Assembly (NCBI GenBank): GCA_938074205.1 | Contig: CALJES010000006.1 | Coordinates: 186,001-250,000, forward strand | From: an uncultured bacterium | GTDB taxonomy: Bacteria > Armatimonadota > UBA5829 | Direction of reading: 5' to 3' | DNA: 64,000 nucleotides | In this document: positions 27,409-35,159 of the stretch, piece by piece | How positions within the stretch are numbered: the stretch's first letter is position 1 | Layout: the number at the start of each line of letters is the position of its first letter | The notes under the pieces: model-generated | The model's database searches: none | The model's input: the letters and a program-made list of their open reading frames with translations, nothing else | What the model was told of the DNA's origin: nothing | Translations under genes and position numbers: made by a program

Positions 27409-28791
27409 CTAAGGCAAAATTGGTTCTATTCCAGTCATCTCACAGAAGTCGATCAATGCGGGATATAGGTGCTCGCCATACCCCAAGCATGCATATTCGT
27501 TTGTCCAGTTCTGGAGCAACTTTTCGATGTCGCAATGTGCGGTTACGAACCCGTGCGGCCAGAAAGGTATACCACACTCTGCCCTTCTTTGATCAATTTG
27601 ATCAGCAGGCGGCTCAAAGATGGAACATCGAGTGATGACCATAGTAAACCGACCGTCTACACGGCCAAGCCTGGCAAGCACACCCTCCCCAACCTTGCAT
27701 ACAAGTTTCACAGACAACCCGCCGGCCTCTCCCTCCGTTGGAATCCCGTGCTCTGCAAACCCCGCTGGACCAACTTTGCCTGCGAGTGACGGCGGACATG
27801 CTCCGTCACCTATTATCTTGACCTCTTTGGTATTTTTGTCGATATGCTGAAGGTCTCCGTAGTAAACCGGCTCCGTGGAGAGCTTCTGCAACAACAGAAC
27901 CGTTAGTGCAGTGTTAAAATCACCAAGAGTTGATGTGCCCCACCCATCCTCAAGCATCATCGACTGGGCGAAACAGGTGGCCGAGTAATCGTCGCCCAAC
28001 CCGGGAAAACTCTGTATGGTGTAGAAATCCCATTTCTCCCTCTCGACAATCTTCTTAATTGCCAGCCAGAGCCGTATCGATCGCTCATTGACCACGGTCA
28101 TTTCCGGCATCTCGCCGAAAAGTTCCTTTATTCGAGGCTCGACCGCTTTTATTTCTTCGGGACTGATGCTCTGAGCTGTTCTGATAAGTTCCGTCGTATC
28201 ACGAGAGTCTATATCTATTCCGAACATTTTCATCCACTGCGATGGATCTGCTACGCCACACGTTTGTCCCATACCACGTCCACCAAATGTCCCAATAGTG
28301 GACATGTTCAACCACTGCTTGATGTGTGCTGCTCGACAAAAGCTGACAATTTTTGTGATTTCGTCGGGATCGTCTGCTGCACCGTAGACAAACTTGTGGT
28401 GCAAACCGATTTCCATCAGAGCACCATGGAGCACGAGGCCACCAACCGGTCTCCAACCTTGAGAGCCTGGATGAGTCCATATCAAGACTTGTTTGCCAGT
28501 CATCGCGAAATCTCGAATAGCCCCCACTAGATGTGCAGCCCACACCCAGGTCCCCGTAAACAGAATGACAGACGAAACCTCGTCATCGTGTTTCATTCGC
28601 TTAAGCGCAGCTTTGGCTTCGTCCTTGCTGGCTACGACTACCTCGTGCTCAACAAGCTTCAGCCCTGCATTCCTTAGGGCCTGTTTTGACCTAGCGACTA
28701 TTGTATCGTCAATGAAGGGTTGACCCATAGGGTCCTTAAGACCGTCTTTATGAACTCCATAAACAATGAATCCGACCGTTGGTGTTATCAT
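27409..28791 (-). CDS. L-fucose/L-arabinose isomerase-like protein
   Basis: The 460-residue protein fits the FucI/AraA superfamily: an N-terminal Rossmann-like domain (TPTVGFIVYG, VILFTGTWVWA), a middle domain, and a C-terminal part with GDFNTALTVLLLQ, ILYTR-like TMVITRCS and a late PHGFVTAHCD. It would interconvert an aldose and a ketose using a divalent metal. ATG follows AGGAGG directly upstream. Only 95 bases separate it from the FGGY kinase gene upstream, so isomerase and kinase probably act in sequence. The sugar is unknown. Confidence 0.85.
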   Translation of the reverse strand: MITPTVGFIVYGVHKDGLKDPMGQPFIDDTIVARSKQALRNAGLKLVEHEVVVASKDEAKAALKRMKHDDEVSSVILFTGTWVWAAHLVGAIRDFAMTGKQVLIWTHPGSQGWRPVGGLVLHGALMEIGLHHKFVYGAADDPDEITKIVSFCRAAHIKQWLNMSTIGTFGGRGMGQTCGVADPSQWMKMFGIDIDSRDTTELIRTAQSISPEEIKAVEPRIKELFGEMPEMTVVNERSIRLWLAIKKIVEREKWDFYTIQSFPGLGDDYSATCFAQSMMLEDGWGTSTLGDFNTALTVLLLQKLSTEPVYYGDLQHIDKNTKEVKIIGDGACPPSLAGKVGPAGFAEHGIPTEGEAGGLSVKLVCKVGEGVLARLGRVDGRFTMVITRCSIFEPPADQIDQRRAECGIPFWPHGFVTAHCDIEKLLQNWTNEYACLGYGEHLYPALIDFCEMTGIEPILP

Positions 28792-28886
28792 GTTTTTCTC
28801 CTCCTCTCGCCAAGCGCTGAAGGATTACACGTGGTGGTCACTACTTATTAATTAATAGTTGACTTGCCTAACATACGCGCTACAAG

Positions 28887-30383
28887 CTACACATCAAGCG
28901 AACTGACTGCCAGATACAAGTCCAAGTATTTTGCAAACCTCTCATTGTAGAACTCAGCATTAGAAGGATCTGGCCTTATCTCACCTGTCACACGAACCCA
29001 TTTAGACGCCAAGTTACGAACGTCCTCTTTCGTGTGTGCCGCACAAGCTAGCATCGCCGCGCCAAGACAACCAGCCTCCGTGACTGCCACCGTCTTGATA
29101 CGGGCACCGAGAATATCAGCTTTCAGTTGTATCCACTTATTGCTCCTTGCCCCACCGCCTATAGCCACTAGTTCGCTAACTCTTATCCCGGATTCGCTGA
29201 GTATTTTGAGATTGAGGCGCATCTCGAAAGTCACACCTTCAAGTAGTGCACGAAGCATTTCGCCACGCGTTGTCGTGAGGCGCAATCCTACGATTGCCCC
29301 TTTTGTGCGAGTATCGAAGCGCGGCGTGCCAGACGGTGTGAAATACGGCAGCACTAGCAATGATGTCGGTTTAGCAGACATATTTTGAAGTAGAAGCGTA
29401 TATGCGCTTTCGCCAACCTGCTCTGCAAGTTTAGACTCCGCTTGGCCGAATTCATCTCGAAACCACTTCAGCAAGTTCCCACCAGTAAGACTAAAGGCTA
29501 CCGTGGTATACATTCCAGGCAAAGTATAGTCATACGTGCACAGATTGTTCGTAAACAGCTGCGGACTGAATATACGCTCCGTGAAAGCAGGAGTAATACA
29601 CTCCACTGTACCGATACTGTATACGGCTGTCCCAGCACTAGTAACCCCCGCACCCAAGGCTCCACACGGTTGATCGTGTCCCCCCGCTACTACTATCGCA
29701 CCAGAAGCCAACCCCAATCTGCTGGAAATGTTATCAGGGATTATACCCACGATGGCACCTGATGGTAGTGTACGGGGCAGCCTTGAGCGCTCCAAATCCA
29801 ACGCGTCCAGGATACAGTCGCTCCAGTCGTGGCGCCGCAAGTCAAACAGCATAGTCCTACCGGCTAATGGCCAACTCATCGCCGGCGTAACTCCAAGCTG
29901 CGTGTGGATAAGATCCTCAAAACAGTGAAAGCTTGCTGCCTGAGACCAGATTTCTGGGTAGTTGTCTCGAAGCCACAGGAGTTTGAACAACGTGAACATA
30001 GGATGAGCCGTGTGCCCAGTAATTTCGTAGAGGCGTTCTCTCCCGAACTTCTCACTCCACTTATCGACAAGAACTGCTGCCCGAGTGTCGGAAGAAACCA
30101 TCGCGTTGTAGAGAAAGTTGCCGTTCTTGTCAACAGGAGTGAATGCCTCACCCTGACTCGATATACCAATTCCCCTAACAGGATCATCAGCGCAAGCAGA
30201 TGCTGTTTCCCGAATGACCGAAAGACATGAATCGCAGACAACTCTAGAGTCCAGTTCGGCCCAACCTTCCTGTGTCGACAAGACGGGATACTCGCGATAA
30301 GAAACAGCCAACTGGCGACCACTGGAGTCAAACACAACTGCTTTGCACCCGGTTGTACCAATGTCGAGACCTAAGTAACTCAC
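28887..30383 (-). CDS. FGGY-family carbohydrate kinase (xylulokinase/gluconokinase-like)
   Basis: The FGGY kinase phosphorylates a ketose or sugar acid using ATP. The N-terminal phosphate loop is YLGLDIGTTGCKAVVFD, the catalytic Asp is in GGHDQPCGALGAG, and the C-terminal adenine-binding GGGARS follows. GTG 30383 is chosen (498 residues): GGAGGG is 6 nt upstream and the protein then begins exactly at the family's first strand. The frame runs upstream for 68 more codons, but that part is antisense of the tRNA-Leu region and not protein. The isomerase-like gene downstream suggests a two-step entry of a sugar into central metabolism. Confidence 0.9.
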   Translation of the reverse strand: MSYLGLDIGTTGCKAVVFDSSGRQLAVSYREYPVLSTQEGWAELDSRVVCDSCLSVIRETASACADDPVRGIGISSQGEAFTPVDKNGNFLYNAMVSSDTRAAVLVDKWSEKFGRERLYEITGHTAHPMFTLFKLLWLRDNYPEIWSQAASFHCFEDLIHTQLGVTPAMSWPLAGRTMLFDLRRHDWSDCILDALDLERSRLPRTLPSGAIVGIIPDNISSRLGLASGAIVVAGGHDQPCGALGAGVTSAGTAVYSIGTVECITPAFTERIFSPQLFTNNLCTYDYTLPGMYTTVAFSLTGGNLLKWFRDEFGQAESKLAEQVGESAYTLLLQNMSAKPTSLLVLPYFTPSGTPRFDTRTKGAIVGLRLTTTRGEMLRALLEGVTFEMRLNLKILSESGIRVSELVAIGGGARSNKWIQLKADILGARIKTVAVTEAGCLGAAMLACAAHTKEDVRNLASKWVRVTGEIRPDPSNAEFYNERFAKYLDLYLAVSSLDV

Positions 30384-30557
30384 CGGCTTCCCTCCAATAA
30401 AAAATACCTTATTAACAGCGGAAAGCTTTCCCTGCCCCAAAACGCGCTGAGCCCGCCTTTCGAAGGGAAGAAAACTCAGAGCTTCAGGATGTGCACATCG
30501 AGAACATGGAGAGGAAAATCGCGAACTGAGCGGTAGTGTTCTCAGATGACAAGCAAA

Positions 30558-30641
<84 letters not shown>

Positions 30642-30737
30642 ACTATTCTGTCCGGGACTAGTGTACCAGAGCGTCGCTGAGTAGTCAATTTGGTCGATTG
30701 CTCAAATCTAATGACTAGTCTTCACAGCATCCGTGAA

Positions 30738-31541
30738 CTAACCTCTCAGCTTCGACACGATAGATGAGGCAAGAAGCAAAATTCCGGAAAACACAACGAT
30801 CGTTGGGCCCGTCGGCAGATCCAGCTTGTACGATAGAAGTAGACCTGAGACTGTAGATACCGCTGCCGAAACGATTGCAAACGCATAGATACCAACAAAG
30901 CGCTGGCTTAACAAAAGCGCAGTTACAGCAGGTAATACCAAAAAAGCAAATACGAGGAGCATACCAACCACGCGGATCGAAAAGGAAATCACTATGCCCA
31001 AAATGACATAGAAAAGAAGATCCCAAAATGCAACCCGTATCCCATGTGCCTTTGCAGTTTCGGGGTCAAAAGCTGAAAACATAAACTGTTTTTGAAACAA
31101 CGACCACATTAACACTGTAACAGCGAACAAAAACACTGTGAGATAAACTTGTCCTGGGGTTATTGTCAGAATATTCCCTGAAAGGAGATTCAGCATATAC
31201 GCTTCCGCGTGAGCACTCTTAGCCACAAACAATACGGCAATCGCCGATGCCAACGCGTATGCCACTCCGATTATGCTTTCCTGCGTAATCCGACGGTTTC
31301 CAAACCTCACAGCGAACGCTGCAACTCCTCCCAAGGTTAAAGCCAGAGAAACAGTCGCAGGATTCGCACCTGTGCACAAAGCCAACCCAACGCCAGCACT
31401 GGACACCTGAGCAAGTGCCGCTCCAACAAAAACAATGCGACGCAAAACCACGTGCACGCCTAGGAATGCACAGAGACTACCCACTATCAATCCACCGGCA
31501 AAAGCAACCCGGAGAAACGGTACTGTGAACACTTCGCTCAC
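30738..31541 (-). CDS. znuB: Metal (Zn/Mn) ABC transporter permease
   Basis: This 267-residue protein has about eight hydrophobic segments and the pattern of the ABC-3 family (ZnuB/MntB). It starts LRVAFAGGLIVGSLCAFLG and includes ALAQVSSAGVGLAL. GTG 31541 has GGGAGGTAAG upstream and begins 5 bases after the ATPase stop. It forms the channel for zinc or manganese import across the inner membrane. Zinc and manganese cannot be told apart by sequence alone, so the gene symbol is by family. Confidence 0.88.
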   Translation of the reverse strand: MSEVFTVPFLRVAFAGGLIVGSLCAFLGVHVVLRRIVFVGAALAQVSSAGVGLALCTGANPATVSLALTLGGVAAFAVRFGNRRITQESIIGVAYALASAIAVLFVAKSAHAEAYMLNLLSGNILTITPGQVYLTVFLFAVTVLMWSLFQKQFMFSAFDPETAKAHGIRVAFWDLLFYVILGIVISFSIRVVGMLLVFAFLVLPAVTALLLSQRFVGIYAFAIVSAAVSTVSGLLLSYKLDLPTGPTIVVFSGILLLASSIVSKLRG

Positions 31542-31546
31542 TTGTC

Positions 31547-32332
31547 TTACCTCCCAGCCAGCACAACGCGCCTAGTGCCGCATTCTACCAGCTCCACGGG
31601 AATCCCATACACCCTAAACAGATTCTCCGACGAAACGAGTTCGGAAACCGGGCCAATGGTCTTTAGCCCGCCGTCTACAAGAGCTATCGTCTTTGCGTAG
31701 TTCACAACGACATTTAGTAAATGACTAACCATCACAATCGTGATCTTCTGCGAATCGTACAAATCTCTTAGTAGTTCCATAATGGCATACTCGCTCGCGA
31801 CGTCCATGTCGTTGGTCGGCTCATCAAGAGCAATCAGATCAGGCTCGGCAGCCAGAGCACGTGCAATAAGCGTTTTCTGCTTCTGACCCCCACTGAGCTC
31901 CCTAAACTGTCGATCTGCCAAGTCTTCTATCCCGACTCTTTCCATACACGACAATACAAAGGCAAGATCTGATCTGGAAGGTTTACCGATCGGGCTCATC
32001 AATGAGTATCTGCCCATCAAAGCGACTTCAAGAGCGGTAAGAGGGTATACCTCGTCCATCGACTGCCGCTGTGGGACATACGAAAAGCGGACTCCTGGAG
32101 CTTTCGCGACATTTCCCCTGAGCGGTCTTATAATACCCAACATTGTCTTTAGAATAGTGGTCTTGCCCGCACCGTTGGGTCCGACAATAGCGAGAAAATC
32201 TCCTTTACTGACTGAGAGATTGACGTCCGAAAGCACTCTCCATTTGCCGTATCCCAAGTCTGCATGCTCCATCACCACAAGAAAGCCGCGATCGGCGGAT
32301 TCGTCGCCAGCAAGCTGAGAGCTCTGGTTCAT
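31547..32332 (-). CDS. znuC: Metal ABC transporter ATP-binding protein
   Basis: The 261-residue ATPase has Walker A GPNGAGKTT, Q-loop YVPQRQ, ABC signature LSGGQKQK, Walker B LIALDEPTND and the H-loop MVSHLL. It belongs to the ZnuC/MntB group of metal importers. The N-terminus has about 25 extra residues before the ABC domain. It is placed between the binding protein (45 bases upstream) and the permease (5 bases downstream). Confidence 0.92.
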   Translation of the reverse strand: MNQSSQLAGDESADRGFLVVMEHADLGYGKWRVLSDVNLSVSKGDFLAIVGPNGAGKTTILKTMLGIIRPLRGNVAKAPGVRFSYVPQRQSMDEVYPLTALEVALMGRYSLMSPIGKPSRSDLAFVLSCMERVGIEDLADRQFRELSGGQKQKTLIARALAAEPDLIALDEPTNDMDVASEYAIMELLRDLYDSQKITIVMVSHLLNVVVNYAKTIALVDGGLKTIGPVSELVSSENLFRVYGIPVELVECGTRRVVLAGR

Positions 32333-32377
32333 CTGTGCTGTCCTCCAATCAGGATTTCACTGCATACCAAAAAACGT

Positions 32378-33298
32378 TCAGTCCAACGCATTGACGAACT
32401 TGTCTACCCATGTCTCAATTAGATCAAAATAAGTCTTCGTCCCCATGGATCCCACGGAATACGGTACTACCTGATACTTGATGCCCACCTCCCGCGCCAC
32501 CAGATCGGGAAAGCGCTTAGGGTATATAGATTCAACTACAAGCGCCTTCACATTCTCCTCTTTCATTCGCCTTATGAGCTGCGAAATGTGTGAGGGCGAC
32601 GGCGGGATACCAGGATTCGGCTCAAGTTGGTCAAAGTACCTGAGTCCAAAGCGCCGGATGAAATAGCTAGCACTTTTGTGGTACGTCACAACCGGCTTGC
32701 CTTTGTGCGGTGCCAATTTCTGCTGCCAGGCTTTCATATGCCGATCGATCTCGTCTACGAAGTTGTTGTAGTTCTTCTGGAAATACTCTTTGTCCCCCTC
32801 CAATACACGCGTGAGGCCCTCGTAAATGTTTCTGGCTATGATTTTCGCATTTAGGGGATCGTAGTAGTAATGCGGGTTACCGTAAATGTGAATGTCGCCC
32901 GAAGCCCCTGTGACCTTTCCTTTCGGAACCTCCATTCTGTCAATTCCGCGTGAGGCATCGACATAGCCGGCACTACCTCGGCGCACTTTTGGATTCGCAG
33001 CTGCATTAAGCAGAGCGTCAAGCCACAGATCAAGATCCAAACCGACCCGCACAACAAGATCTGCTCTTGCAATGCGGGAAACATCACTTGGTCTGGGTTC
33101 GACAAGGTGGTAGTCCTGGTCGGGTCTGGCAATAGAATAGACAGAAACTTTGCTTCCGCCAACATACCTTACTATGCTGGCAAGCTCCGGCGTAGACGTA
33201 ACTACGTTGACAGCGCCATCAGCAGCAGAACCCATAACTGCAAGTACATGCAAGCACACAAAAACCACGGTCAAGACTCGGACAAACGTATTCGTCAT
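32378..33298 (-). CDS. znuA: Metal ABC transporter solute-binding protein (ZnuA/TroA-like)
   Basis: The 306-residue protein has a signal peptide (about 1-27) and the cluster A-I two-lobed fold. Candidate metal ligands are His in DYHLVEPRP, His in GNPHYYYDP, His in VTYHKSASYF and an acidic residue in VVESIYP. The His-rich loop common in zinc-specific ZnuA is absent, so zinc versus manganese is open. It delivers metal to the membrane permease. It follows the barrel gene by 62 bases. Confidence 0.9.
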   Translation of the reverse strand: MTNTFVRVLTVVFVCLHVLAVMGSAADGAVNVVTSTPELASIVRYVGGSKVSVYSIARPDQDYHLVEPRPSDVSRIARADLVVRVGLDLDLWLDALLNAAANPKVRRGSAGYVDASRGIDRMEVPKGKVTGASGDIHIYGNPHYYYDPLNAKIIARNIYEGLTRVLEGDKEYFQKNYNNFVDEIDRHMKAWQQKLAPHKGKPVVTYHKSASYFIRRFGLRYFDQLEPNPGIPPSPSHISQLIRRMKEENVKALVVESIYPKRFPDLVAREVGIKYQVVPYSVGSMGTKTYFDLIETWVDKFVNALD

Positions 33299-33360
33299 TT
33301 CGGCTAACCTCCCGTATTCCGTTAAGACTTCTAAACTACGAATTTAACATCACCACCTGT

Positions 33361-34569
33361 TCACTCCAGGTTGTGGGTGTGAGGACCGATCCCCCACGCC
33401 CAGTGTAGCCACAGTTCGTTGTAAGAGTCAGCGTTTGGTCTATAACCGTGAGTTGCTTGGAGTCGAACGTAGTACTGCTCCGAAAACTGGCGCGTTAAAA
33501 TAAGAGATACTGCCGATTCGTGTCGGGACACATCCTGTGGAAACTCAGACCAGTCGTAGAGGAAGCCTACGGAGTTATACCTATTCCATCGATAGTCCGC
33601 CAACAAATAATACCCCTTTGCCCTGACTCCATCCGAATCTAGCGTTCCTTTTCGCCAAATGTACTCGCCTCGAAGCAAAAGTCTCCGCGCGCCTCTACCG
33701 AACACTCTGTAGCTCAAGTCAAGTCCGCCCAGATGGACATAGTTTCTGACAAGTGTCGCAGCATCCTCTTCCGAGCTTCCCCCAGCCCAAGACCAACCGA
33801 TCTCAATTTCAGTTATATCCCCCAGTGACTTGGCAAGCCACAGGCGAATCGTTCGAAATCGATCCGTCACTCCGGCACCAGGGCCAACCATTATGTTTGG
33901 AAGGTTGGACTCCTCGCCCTCCGAACCATTAGCCCAGAACCCAACATCCAGTCTAGCGAAAAGTTCGGCACTCACCGGCAGGTTGTAATCAAACAGTATC
34001 CCTTGTCCTGCCAGACTTTCGGGTGAGACAAGATTGCTCAACGCCAGCGGTTGACGAGCGTATAGCCACGAGTGGTTGTGAAGTTGATTGACCCTACCGA
34101 ATGGAACAAACTTCTGACCAATCACGACGTTGAGATTCCGTATTAAGGCCAGATAGGTAATGAACGCTTCGTGTATACCAAAATGCGAGTGGCCAGATTC
34201 TGCCGGACTGCCCGCGATAAACGCGTCGAGTCTCACATTGGGATACACGTAACTCTGTAGCGCCAACTCAGCATCTGTTAGCCTCAACTTCTGCTTTTCC
34301 GGATCCGCTTTGTCGTCAGCAAACTTAGACTTAGCTTGCAGAATAAAGCTGATGTCAGGAAGCTGCTGGAATCTACCTCCAACTTCGCTGGTTGTTTGCG
34401 GTTGCTCTGAAAAATTTCGGTCGGGCTGCAGCAATTCGAGTCTTTGTTCTAGGTCGTAAAGTTTTTGTTTCAGCTCCTCAACGTCTGAAACTCCTGCAGA
34501 GGTATCATTGGCAAATAAAACATCTCCTGCCAAAAGTATACATACTAGCACGAAGAATATTCGTTTCAT
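33361..34569 (-). CDS. Outer-membrane beta-barrel porin-like protein
   Basis: The 402-residue protein has a signal peptide (about 1-24), a short coiled coil (VEELKQKLYDLEQRLELL) and then a long run of alternating amphipathic strands ending in an aromatic-rich tail (WLHWAWGIGPHTHNLE). NVVIGQKFVPFGRVNQ resembles phosphate-selective-porin-like barrels. It is evidence for an outer membrane. As the first large gene before the metal ABC transporter it probably lets the metal or a metal complex into the periplasm. It is not a TonB-dependent receptor, since no plug or TonB box is visible. Confidence 0.82.
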   Translation of the reverse strand: MKRIFFVLVCILLAGDVLFANDTSAGVSDVEELKQKLYDLEQRLELLQPDRNFSEQPQTTSEVGGRFQQLPDISFILQAKSKFADDKADPEKQKLRLTDAELALQSYVYPNVRLDAFIAGSPAESGHSHFGIHEAFITYLALIRNLNVVIGQKFVPFGRVNQLHNHSWLYARQPLALSNLVSPESLAGQGILFDYNLPVSAELFARLDVGFWANGSEGEESNLPNIMVGPGAGVTDRFRTIRLWLAKSLGDITEIEIGWSWAGGSSEEDAATLVRNYVHLGGLDLSYRVFGRGARRLLLRGEYIWRKGTLDSDGVRAKGYYLLADYRWNRYNSVGFLYDWSEFPQDVSRHESAVSLILTRQFSEQYYVRLQATHGYRPNADSYNELWLHWAWGIGPHTHNLE

Positions 34570-34594
34570 TGAAAATCCCCCTCAGTGTGAGACA

Positions 34595-34610
34595 AGATAA
34601 CGCATAATCT
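34595..34610. promoter_or_regulatory. Candidate Zur/Fur-like operator
   Basis: AGATAACGCATAATCT is an imperfect palindrome (12 of 16 positions symmetric), AT-rich, 26 bases before the porin start and next to a TATCTT -10-like sequence. Position and form fit a metal-responsive repressor site, but no consensus was tested. Confidence 0.3.
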
Positions 34611-34678
34611 GAGCGTAGCCAGAAAGACGAACTGCGGCGCGCAATAAAAACGCAGGTAAGAGTTGGTTACCTTAGCAA

Positions 34679-34990
34679 CTAAGAGGAGTAGCTATATGGT
34701 GGAGCGCGGGGTTCTTCGCCGTGGGGCAAATCGACAGGATAAGGCCAGTCTTGCGTAACAAGAGGGCCGTCGCGCAAGATTTCGGTATGAGCGTAACTCG
34801 GCCCGCTGGAATCTAAACCTGATTGAAGGCCAAGCCAGACACAAGCCGGACACGTATGAAGCCTTTCGTGCAAACCATCCCCGTGACCGCCGCACGTGTG
34901 TGCGAACGCAGCCCCCAGGAGTAGTACCATATAGGGCAGCAGGCCTAGCAGAATCAGTTTTCTTACGCACATGACTCTGCTCTGCTTCAT
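34679..34990 (-). CDS. Small secreted Cys/His-rich protein heading the metal-uptake operon
   Basis: The 103-residue frame has a signal peptide ending at about Ala30. The mature N-terminus is dense in metal ligands: His31, Cys33, His36, His41, His45, Cys47 and Cys50 (HTCGGHGDG, then HERLHTCPAC). The C-terminus is Pro-rich and ends near RAPP. It is reminiscent of DUF2946-type small proteins, with low certainty. It lies 109 bases before the porin gene on the same strand, so a role as a periplasmic metal chaperone or sensor is plausible. No strong Shine-Dalgarno was found. ATG 34970 is an alternative start. Confidence 0.6.
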   Translation of the reverse strand: MKQSRVMCVRKLILLGLLPYMVLLLGAAFAHTCGGHGDGLHERLHTCPACVWLGLQSGLDSSGPSYAHTEILRDGPLVTQDWPYPVDLPHGEEPRAPPYSYSS

Positions 34991-35130
34991 ATCATCAATA
35001 AGTGTACTTCGGAAAATTGAACCAAGTCAACCGTTCTGCGCGGAAATGCCGCGATTGTCTTGCGCTGGTTAGAAAGCCTTGAGTAAACTAAGAGTCGTAG
35101 CATCAAGGTTGCCCACTGTCCTTTTCCTAG

Positions 35131-35159
35131 TCCAAACTGGTCCTCTATGAGTATAAAAA
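35131..35159 (+). repeat. 29-base near-repeat, copy 1 (covers the PIG-L start codon)
   Basis: These 29 bases match 45548-45576 at 26 positions by hand alignment. The other copy is antisense within the MscS channel gene. Read on the minus strand this copy would encode FILIEDQFGLG, against FILIEDQYGVG in MscS. Confidence 0.45.
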
